Source: an uncultured Clostridia bacterium
GTDB taxonomy: Bacteria > Bacillota > Clostridia > Oscillospirales > Oscillospiraceae
DNA: 5,338 nt
Direction: 5' to 3'
Assembly (NCBI GenBank): GCA_947167725.1
Contig: CAMVJF010000129.1
Span: 1 to 5,338 of the forward strand
How positions within the stretch are numbered: position 1 is the first letter of the stretch; the number at the start of each line of letters is the position of its first letter. The translations under genes were made by a program, and so were the position numbers. This document shows positions 1 to 4,730 of this stretch, one piece after another. Below the pieces are notes generated by a model, which was not told the DNA's origin, searched no databases, and saw nothing but the letters and a program-made list of their open reading frames with translations.

Positions 1-653
1 GTCTGCGCAGCTCGGAGCTGTTCCGGCTGCTGCAGGAGGCATCCATCCGCCACACCGAGCAGCTCGGGATGGGCCGGGACAAGACGCTGGACAAGGGCAT
101 CCTCTGGGTGCTGCTGATGCAGCGCGCGGAGATCCTGCGCATGCCCGAATACGACGAGAGGATCGTGCTCAAAAGCTGGCCGGGCAGGACGATGCACCTG
201 CTGTTCCCGCGCTATTACAGTCTCGAGACCGCGGCGGGCGAGCCGCTGCTCAAGGCCAGCGCGCTCTGGAGCCTCGTCGATGAGAAAACGCGCAAGGTGG
301 TCTTCCCGGAGAAATACGGCGTCGTCATCGAAGGCACCGTGACCGGCGAGGAGATCGCCATGCCCTCCGCCGCGGCGAAGGCGGAATGCGCTTTTTCCCG
401 GGACTTCACCGTGCCCTTCAGCTACGTCGATCTCAACGGCCACATGAACAACACCCGGTACTTCGACCTGGCCGAGGATTGTATCGGCGCTGCCGCGGCG
501 GGGAAGCTTCTCAGCTTCGCCGCAGTCGAGTATCAGAACGAGGCTCGGCTCGGCGAGACGCTGCCTCTGCGCTGGGGCGAGGACGCCGCCGGCTGGTATC
601 TATGCGGCGAGACGGAACGCCCCGTCTTCCGCATGCGGCTTTCCTATAAATAA
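1..653 (+). CDS. Acyl-ACP thioesterase, 5'-truncated
   Basis: Cytosolic acyl-[acyl carrier protein] thioesterase, which hydrolyses acyl-ACP to free fatty acid and ACP. The reading frame is open from the window edge (first whole codon at 3), so an ATG at 69 is internal; 216 residues are visible and roughly 20-30 N-terminal residues are probably missing compared with bacterial members of about 240-250 aa. The layout is two hotdog domains: the first is the visible start through about residue 115, with an LLQEASIRHTEQLG helix typical of the family; the second begins near the FTVPFSYVDLNGHMNN segment. The catalytic residues known from plant FatB (Asp, Asn, His, then a Glu about 34 residues on) appear here as D143, N145, H147 and E180 in EYQNEARLGE. 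The plant Cys after that Glu is Ala here, as far as this by-eye alignment shows. It ends 61 bases before the next gene on the same strand, with a hairpin between. The family call is firm; chain-length preference cannot be read. Confidence 0.9.
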   Translation, partial: LRSSELFRLLQEASIRHTEQLGMGRDKTLDKGILWVLLMQRAEILRMPEYDERIVLKSWPGRTMHLLFPRYYSLETAAGEPLLKASALWSLVDEKTRKVVFPEKYGVVIEGTVTGEEIAMPSAAAKAECAFSRDFTVPFSYVDLNGHMNNTRYFDLAEDCIGAAAAGKLLSFAAVEYQNEARLGETLPLRWGEDAAGWYLCGETERPVFRMRLSYK

Positions 654-663
654 GACAAGCGAC

Positions 664-699
664 CGGCGCCGCCCCTGTCATTCGACAGGGGCGGCGCCG
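664..699 (+). terminator. 16-bp GC hairpin between thioesterase and hydrolase genes
   Basis: A perfect inverted repeat with arms 664-679 and 684-699 and a four-base ATTC loop. The stem is almost all G-C, so it would fold very stably in RNA. No T-tract follows; instead the hydrolase ribosome site (GGAGGG, 703-708) begins four bases after the stem. It is therefore not a canonical intrinsic terminator. It may protect the 3' end of the upstream mRNA, weaken read-through, or limit ribosome access to the downstream gene. The stem is certain; the role is inference. Confidence 0.6.
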
Positions 700-714
700 T
701 ACGGAGGGAAAACG

Positions 715-1827
715 ATGGACACACTTTCCGACTATATCCGCTGGATGGGAGATTTCCCGATCTCGACGACCGGCTTTCTGGACGTGGACGCGCTGGTGCT
801 CTGCGCCCTGTCCTACATCGACCTCTCGCCCGTCTTTGCCGACGGCGGCGAGGGCCGCCGCGTGCGCGACTGCGCGGAGATGATCGAGCACGACGATCTG
901 CGCGTGATGATCACGGGCGGCGACAAGGGCTACCCGGAGCTGCTCGCCTGCGCCGCGGCGTCGAAGCGCTTCGGCGAGCTGCGCATGGACGGCTACGTCG
1001 ATATCTTCCGCCCCGATCCGCCGCTGCAGTTTTCCGCCGTCTGCTTCCATGACGACGAGGATTTCTCCTTCCTCGCCTACCGTGGGACGGACAACTCGAT
1101 CGCGGGCTGGAAAGAGGACTTCATGATCAGCTTCACCCGCACCGAGGCGCAGGAAATGGCGCTGCGCTATGCCGAAGAGCACATCGTCCCCGGGCGGCGC
1201 TGGTATGTGGGAGGCCAGTCCAAGGGCAGCAACCTCGCCCTCTACGCGGGCTGCCTCATGAGCTGGGAGAAATGGAACGCGATCGAGCGGGTCTTTCTGC
1301 TCGACGGGCCGGGCTTCTGCCCGGAGGTCATGGACCCGAACCTGATTCGCCGCATCGACGCCAAGGCCACGCAGATCGTGCCGACCTTTTGCGTGGTGGG
1401 CAAGCTCTTCGCCCCCGAGGTCCGCGACACGCGCATCATCCGCTCGTCCAACAGCGGCTTCCTGCAGCACGCGCTGATCTCCTGGGGCGTCGATCACGGC
1501 AAGCTCGCCCTCGCCCCGGCGCACGAGCCGGAGAGCCTGCTCGCCAACGAGGCCATGGGCAGCTGGATCGCAGACATCAGTCAGGACGACCGCGTCGTAT
1601 TCGTCAACGAGCTGTTCGACGTCCTCGCCGCGGGCGGGGCGGAGACGCTCGACGAGATCCGGCTCGGCGGACGAGAGGGGATCGAGGCGATCCTCCGCCG
1701 TCTGGGCGAATCGAGCGAGATCACGAAGCGCACGCTCTCCGATCTGCCGAAGTACGCCGTGAAGGCCGGGCTCGACAAGCTCCTCGGGCGTCTCGGCGCG
1801 GAGAGGGAAAAAGCGATCGCCGATTGA
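715..1827 (+). CDS. DUF2974 (Mbeg1-like) alpha/beta hydrolase
   Basis: A 370-residue protein with the signature of DUF2974, an alpha/beta-hydrolase family related to class-3 lipases whose substrates are mostly unknown. The N-terminus (FLDVDALVLCALSYIDLSPVF, about 20-40) matches the family opening. A lipase-like AYRGTD segment sits at 121-126 with a following W-x-x-D. The nucleophile elbow is G167-Q-S169-K-G171 in VGGQSKGSNLALYAG, giving S169 as the likely nucleophile. LLDGPGF at 195-201 places D197 after a core strand. The motif SNSGFLQHALISW contains H252, and a second His, H261, follows in VDHGK; either could complete a Ser-Asp-His triad. No signal peptide or membrane segment is seen, so it is probably cytosolic. 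The start is fixed by GGAGGG six bases before the ATG. No clear promoter lies in the 61-base gap, so it is probably co-transcribed with the thioesterase at least in part. Family call is strong; substrate unknown. Confidence 0.85.
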   Translation: MDTLSDYIRWMGDFPISTTGFLDVDALVLCALSYIDLSPVFADGGEGRRVRDCAEMIEHDDLRVMITGGDKGYPELLACAAASKRFGELRMDGYVDIFRPDPPLQFSAVCFHDDEDFSFLAYRGTDNSIAGWKEDFMISFTRTEAQEMALRYAEEHIVPGRRWYVGGQSKGSNLALYAGCLMSWEKWNAIERVFLLDGPGFCPEVMDPNLIRRIDAKATQIVPTFCVVGKLFAPEVRDTRIIRSSNSGFLQHALISWGVDHGKLALAPAHEPESLLANEAMGSWIADISQDDRVVFVNELFDVLAAGGAETLDEIRLGGREGIEAILRRLGESSEITKRTLSDLPKYAVKAGLDKLLGRLGAEREKAIAD

Positions 1828-1852
1828 CAGCGGCGTGCAAAGCGCGTATGAT
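1824..1852 (+). promoter_or_regulatory. Sigma-A-type promoter for the MFS transporter
   Basis: TTGACA at 1824-1829, a 17-base spacer, then TATGAT at 1847-1852: a consensus -35 and a five-of-six -10 at ideal spacing. The -35 box overlaps the TGA stop codon of the hydrolase (1825-1827). Transcription should begin near 1859-1860, leaving a leader of about 67 bases before the transporter start. This makes the transporter its own transcription unit rather than only a third cistron. Confidence 0.8.
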
Positions 1853-1870
1853 CGATCTGGAAATTATTTC

Positions 1871-1930
1871 ATGTTTCCGGATGCGGAGGACGCGCCCCGT
1901 GTCCGGGAAACACGGGAGGCGAGCTTATGA
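1871..1930 (+). CDS. Possible 19-codon upstream ORF in the transporter leader
   Basis: An ATG at 1871 opens a 19-codon frame that ends in TGA at 1928-1930, overlapping the transporter ATG (1927-1929) as ATGA. Its passage would carry ribosomes through the hairpin that covers the transporter Shine-Dalgarno. No good ribosome site precedes it (only a weak GGA near the predicted transcript start), the peptide is charged and unlike known leader peptides, and a short open frame can arise by chance in GC-rich DNA. Listed as a candidate only. Confidence 0.2.
   Translation: MFPDAEDAPRVRETREASL
1872..1919 (+). promoter_or_regulatory. Two alternative leader hairpins over the transporter ribosome site
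   Basis: The transporter Shine-Dalgarno is GGGAGG at 1914-1919, seven bases before the ATG. Its first three bases lie in the arm 1910-1916, which pairs perfectly over 7 bp with 1896-1902 around a seven-base loop. A competing 7-bp stem pairs 1872-1878 with 1906-1912, extendable by two G-C pairs across one bulged G. The stems share bases 1910-1912 and so exclude each other, and the second would leave the ribosome site free. The pairings are directly visible; a switching role is inference. Confidence 0.4.
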
Positions 1931-3255
1931 CAAACAAACGCTCCGGCTTCAGCATGTGGCTTCTGATCTGGGGTCTCGGTCTCGCGGGACAGATCTGCTG
2001 GAACGTGGAGAACCAGTGGTTCAACACCTTCGTCTACGCAAAGATCGGCAAGGACCCGTCCATCATCACGGGCATGCTGATCTGGTCGGCCGTGGCCTCG
2101 ACCTTCGCGACCTTTTTCTTCGGCACCTGGGCGGACCGGAGCGGCAAGCGCCGCCGTTTCATCTCCTGGGGCTATATCCTCTGGGGCGTTTTCACGATCG
2201 CCTTCGGCCTGACGCAGTTCATCAGCAGGGAGATGTACGCCCTCGTCGCGGCGAGCGTCGTGATCGCGGACAGCGTGATGAGCTTCTTCGGCTCGATGGG
2301 CAGCAACGCGGGCTTCTCGACCTGGACGACGGATCTGCTCAACGAGCGCAACCGCGGCGGCATCGGCGCCGCGCTCGCGACCCAGCCCGTGCTCGGCACG
2401 CTGATCGGTACGGTCGCGGGCGGCATGCTCGTGGGCAGGAACGACGACTATATGCGCCTCTTCCTCGTGATGGGTCTCGCAGTCATCGTCTTCGGCGTGA
2501 TCTCGATGTTCACCCTGGACGAGAGGGACGACGTCGCGCCGCACCGCGAGGGCTCGTTCTGGGGGCAGTTCTTCTCAGTCTTTGATTTCAAGCGCTTCTT
2601 CGCGCTGCGTGAGCTGGTGCTCGTGCATATCGCGATCGCGGTCTTTACGATCGGCTTTAACGCCTATTTCGCCTATATCGGCAATTACCTCATCCACTAC
2701 CTCGGCTACACGGCGGACCAGATGGGCATCATCGAGGCCGTGCCGCTGCTGCTCGCGATGCTCGCGGCCATCCCCTTCGGCATGCTCATCAACCGCAACA
2801 AGCACCCCTACCTCGCGATCGCGACCGTGCTGCTCAACGTGATCGGCCTGCTCATCATATACCCGATCAAGGCCGCGGACGTCGACCCGACGCAGCTGTT
2901 CAACGCGCGCATCTGGATCGGCATCCTCGTCATGGGCATGGGCTACGTCGGCATTCTGCAGGTCACGAAGGTCTGGGCCAAGCAGCTCTATCCCGAGAAC
3001 GCCAAGGGGCAGTTCGAGGGGATCTGGATGCTCTTCTACGTGCTGATCCCGATGGTGGGCGGCTCGCTGATCGGGGAGGCGGCCGTCAAGCGCGGCGGCG
3101 AGACCTTCGTCAACGCCGTCAGCGGCAAGACGGAATACATCCCCAACGGCAGCATCTTCCTCATCGGCGCCGTCGTCGTGCTCTTCACGCTGATCCCGCT
3201 CGTTTTGAGCATCCGATATCACAGGGCGCGCGTCGCGGAGGAAAAGCGGGGCTGA
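1927..3255 (+). CDS. MFS transporter, GPH/sugar-symporter-like
   Basis: A 442-residue polytopic inner-membrane carrier with about 12 predicted membrane segments, near 10-32, 46-66, 78-98, 103-122, 148-168, 177-197, 230-250, 268-288, 295-313, 328-348, 366-386 and 409-429. A charged central loop (198-227) divides the halves. The MFS motif A-like loop G66-T-W-A-D70-R71-S-G-K-R-R-R lies between segments 2 and 3, with a weaker counterpart (GMLINRNKHP, 285-294) in the second half. The TTDLLNERNRGG (134-145) and LYPENAKGQFEGIW (354-367) segments resemble the glycoside-pentoside-hexuronide and related sugar-transporter branch, as does the N-terminal WNVENQWFNTFVY. Length is normal and nothing looks broken. 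Start chosen from GGGAGG seven bases upstream. It has its own promoter 75 bases ahead. No sugar-processing gene is adjacent, so the substrate cannot be given; a sugar or glycoside is the family-based guess. Confidence 0.87.
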   Translation: MTNKRSGFSMWLLIWGLGLAGQICWNVENQWFNTFVYAKIGKDPSIITGMLIWSAVASTFATFFFGTWADRSGKRRRFISWGYILWGVFTIAFGLTQFISREMYALVAASVVIADSVMSFFGSMGSNAGFSTWTTDLLNERNRGGIGAALATQPVLGTLIGTVAGGMLVGRNDDYMRLFLVMGLAVIVFGVISMFTLDERDDVAPHREGSFWGQFFSVFDFKRFFALRELVLVHIAIAVFTIGFNAYFAYIGNYLIHYLGYTADQMGIIEAVPLLLAMLAAIPFGMLINRNKHPYLAIATVLLNVIGLLIIYPIKAADVDPTQLFNARIWIGILVMGMGYVGILQVTKVWAKQLYPENAKGQFEGIWMLFYVLIPMVGGSLIGEAAVKRGGETFVNAVSGKTEYIPNGSIFLIGAVVVLFTLIPLVLSIRYHRARVAEEKRG

Positions 3256-3273
3256 ACCCCAAAACGATACGAA

Positions 3274-3301
3274 CAGGGGCCTGTCGGACGACAGGCCCCT
3301 G
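3274..3301. terminator. Hairpin between convergent transporter and GNAT genes
   Basis: A perfect 12-bp inverted repeat (3274-3285 and 3290-3301) with a four-base GGAC loop, placed 18 bases after the transporter stop and 23 bases beyond the GNAT stop of the opposing operon. On the plus strand it is followed by CTTT and, 16 bases on, by a run of eight T (3318-3325). On the minus strand the trailing sequence is TTCGTATCGTTTT. Neither U-tract is ideal, but position between convergent genes supports a shared two-way terminator. Confidence 0.75.
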
Positions 3302-3324
3302 CTTTGCGTTATCGGAGTTTTTTT

Positions 3325-3960
3325 TCAAAACAGCTGCCCCGGCAGCCGGAGCTTGTCCCTGGGCGGGAAGAGCGCGTCGAAGGCCTCGAAGGCCTCCGGC
3401 TCGCGTTCGGCGGCGAAATAGCCCTCCGGCGGGCCGTATTCTCCGGTGACGCCGTCGAGCCAGCCCCCGATCAGCTCGCGGCAGCGGAAGAAGGAGGCGT
3501 CCGCCCCCTCCGGCAGACCGCGGTAGCGGATGCCGTACTCGCTGGCGTAACGAAAGCCGCTCTTGCCGTAAAAGCCGATGTTCCCCTCAAAGCACAGCGC
3601 CCCGCAGCCGAGCGCGGCGGCGCGGGAGAGAGACTCGTCGAGCAGCAGCTTGCCGAAGCCCCGGCGCTTGTACGCCGGCGCGATGCAGATCGGACCCATG
3701 GTCATGATCGGGAGCTCGCGGCCGTCGTCTGTGCGGATCGCGGCGCGCATGAACATGTTCTGCCCGATCAGCTCGCCGTCCTTTTCCATCACGAGATCCA
3801 GCTCCGGCACGAAGGCGGGATCCCCGCGCAGCCGGTGGAGGACGAAATGCTCGAGACAGCCGGGACGGTACACGTTCCAGAAGGACTCGCGGACCAGCTC
3901 TTCCACCGCGCGGTGATCCTGCGCCGTTTCCCTCCGGATGACGAACTCGTTATCTTTCAT
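3325..3960 (-). CDS. GNAT family N-acetyltransferase, YhbS-like
   Basis: A 211-residue cytosolic acetyl-CoA-dependent acetyltransferase of the GNAT fold, closest in pattern to COG3153 (YhbS-like). The N-terminal helix region FWNVYRPGCLEHFVLHRLR (27-45) is typical of one Firmicutes subfamily. The central strand MTMGPICIAP (86-95) leads into the acetyl-CoA pyrophosphate loop AYKRRGFGKLLLDE (96-109); the first position of the usual R/Q-x-x-G-x-G is K98 here, a mild change. CFEGNIGFYGKSGFRYAS (123-140) is the beta5-alpha4 region with the GFYGKSGF motif. The C-terminal 65 residues are outside the core fold and less conserved. Its ATG overlaps the tetR stop codon as ATGA, and AAAGG lies seven bases upstream inside tetR, so translation is probably coupled and expression should follow TetR. 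The acceptor (small amine, antibiotic or protein) is not known. Confidence 0.87.
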   Translation of the reverse strand: MKDNEFVIRRETAQDHRAVEELVRESFWNVYRPGCLEHFVLHRLRGDPAFVPELDLVMEKDGELIGQNMFMRAAIRTDDGRELPIMTMGPICIAPAYKRRGFGKLLLDESLSRAAALGCGALCFEGNIGFYGKSGFRYASEYGIRYRGLPEGADASFFRCRELIGGWLDGVTGEYGPPEGYFAAEREPEAFEAFDALFPPRDKLRLPGQLF

Positions 3961-4568
3961 GTCTTTTCCTTTCCCTCCGCCTCCAGACGGAGAAGCGCGT
4001 GAGAGAGCAGCTCGTCCGCCAGCGCGAGCACGTCCTCTTTGTCCTCTGCGCCGTCGTAAACGCTGAAGAGCAGGAACAGAGGGGCGTAGAATTCCGCCGC
4101 CTTCCGCCGCGGCGCGGCCATGCCCCGCGCGGCAAAGAGATCGCTCATATAACCGAGCGGTCCCGCCGCCAGATACTGCTGATAGAGCGCCGACATCTCC
4201 GCGCTGCGGTACTGCTCGAGCGTCAGCATCCGACGGAACGGCGCGGCGAACTCGTCCTGCGTCCAGTAGCGGAACATGGCCCTGGCGAAGCCGACCATGT
4301 CTCCGAGCGAGGCCTCCCGGTAGCGCTCGCCCATCTCCGCGGCCGTCCCCTCGGGAAGCGCGTGGCCGGCGGCCTGCTCGGCGTCGCGCCGCTCCATGCG
4401 CCGCAGGATACTCTCGAAAATGTCCCGCTTGCTGCGGTAGTGCCGGTACAGCGCGCCCTTCGTCACGCCGAGCGCTCCGGCGATCTCGCCAACCGACACG
4501 GCCTCATAGCCCTCCGCGGCAAAGAGCCGCAGCGCCGTGAGCAGGATCTTCTCTTTCCTGTCGCGCAC
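3957..4568 (-). CDS. TetR/AcrR family transcriptional regulator
   Basis: A 203-residue DNA-binding repressor. The N-terminal TetR domain spans about residues 4-50: KEKILLTALRLFAAEGYEAVSV forms helix 1 and its turn, VGEIAGALGVTKGALYRHYRSKRDIF (26-51) forms the helix-turn-helix with the hallmark TKGALYRHYRSK recognition helix. Residues from about 60 to 195 are the variable all-helical ligand-binding and dimer domain; its aromatic-rich stretches (FRYW near 100, YAPLFLLFSVYD near 165) may line a pocket. The start is GTG at 4566-4568, chosen because GAGGAGG (4577-4583) lies eight bases upstream and no better start exists. The gene is preceded by a strong promoter and a palindrome suited to autorepression and followed by the overlapping GNAT gene. 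The inducer is unknown. Confidence 0.92.
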   Translation of the reverse strand: MRDRKEKILLTALRLFAAEGYEAVSVGEIAGALGVTKGALYRHYRSKRDIFESILRRMERRDAEQAAGHALPEGTAAEMGERYREASLGDMVGFARAMFRYWTQDEFAAPFRRMLTLEQYRSAEMSALYQQYLAAGPLGYMSDLFAARGMAAPRRKAAEFYAPLFLLFSVYDGAEDKEDVLALADELLSHALLRLEAEGKEKT

Positions 4569-4576
4569 CCGCGTCG

Positions 4577-4583
4577 CCTCCTC
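4577..4583 (-). promoter_or_regulatory. Shine-Dalgarno that fixes the GTG start of tetR
   Basis: On the minus strand GAGGAGG ends eight bases before a GTG at 4566-4568. There is no ATG at suitable spacing, so this site decides the non-ATG start. Confidence 0.85.
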
Positions 4584-4589
4584 TCAAAA

Positions 4590-4609
4590 AAGTAAACGAT
4601 CGTTTACTT
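4590..4609. promoter_or_regulatory. 20-bp perfect palindrome, likely TetR operator
   Basis: A perfect 20-bp palindrome with arms AAGTAAACGA / TCGTTTACTT, centred between 4599 and 4600. It starts one base downstream of the tetR -10 box and covers the predicted transcription start near 4604. Size, symmetry and position fit the operators of TetR-family repressors, so it is probably bound by the regulator it precedes and blocks its own transcription. Only one copy was found in the window. Binding is inference. Confidence 0.85.
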
Positions 4610-4610
4610 A

Positions 4611-4639
4611 AGTATAGCAGACCTGCGGCCGCGTGTCAA
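4611..4639 (-). promoter_or_regulatory. Sigma-A-type promoter of the tetR-GNAT operon
   Basis: Read on the minus strand: TTGACA (4639-4634), a 17-base spacer (4633-4617), TATACT (4616-4611). This is a full consensus -35 and a five-of-six -10 at ideal spacing, so it should be strong when not repressed. The spacer holds a GCGGCCGC palindrome. Confidence 0.9.
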
Positions 4640-4640
4640 G

Positions 4641-4670
4641 AAAAAGCGCCGTGCGCGGCGCTTGCTTTTT
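4641..4670. terminator. Terminator-like hairpin inside the divergent intergenic region
   Basis: An 8-bp stem (4644-4651 and 4656-4663) with a TGCG loop, flanked by five A on the left (4641-4645) and GC then five T on the right (4666-4670). This is the shape of an intrinsic terminator that can act on both strands. It lies between the divergent tetR promoter and the promoter of the gene at 4731, where no annotated transcript ends. Fold is clear; function uncertain. Confidence 0.6.
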
Positions 4671-4690
4671 CCCGGCGCGGGATTTACAAT
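4662..4690 (+). promoter_or_regulatory. Probable promoter of the CARF-like gene
   Basis: TACAAT at 4685-4690 is a good -10 box, preceded after 17 bases by TTGCTT (4662-4667), a weak -35 with only TTG matching. The -35 overlaps the right arm and T-tract of the upstream hairpin. The predicted transcript start is near 4697, giving a leader of about 35 bases. The gene's ribosome site is AAGGAG (4713-4718, 12 bases from the ATG) or GAGG (4721-4724, six bases). Confidence 0.55.
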
Positions 4691-4730
4691 AGAGGCGGAA
4701 ATCTGTCGGGATAAGGAGCAGAGGCGCATC

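Noticed and set aside
511..1524. Long minus-strand open frame of 337 codons opposite the thioesterase and hydrolase genes
   Set aside because: Composition is rich in Arg, Ala, Asp and His with no family signature, and it lies antisense to two well-supported genes; it is a GC-rich shadow frame.
1272..2585. Plus-strand open frame of 437 codons spanning the hydrolase and transporter
   Set aside because: It crosses the promoter and leader between two recognised genes, is extremely Arg-rich, and matches no domain; a frame-shifted shadow.
3304..4595. Two plus-strand open frames (3304-4002, 3999-4595) opposite GNAT and tetR
   Set aside because: They mirror the real minus-strand genes, have no ribosome sites of note and no recognisable domain.
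4617..4632. Small palindromes GCAGACCTGC and GCGGCCGC in the tetR promoter spacer, considered as a second operator
   Set aside because: Both are short, of different sequence from the 20-bp palindrome, and easily expected by chance in GC-rich DNA.
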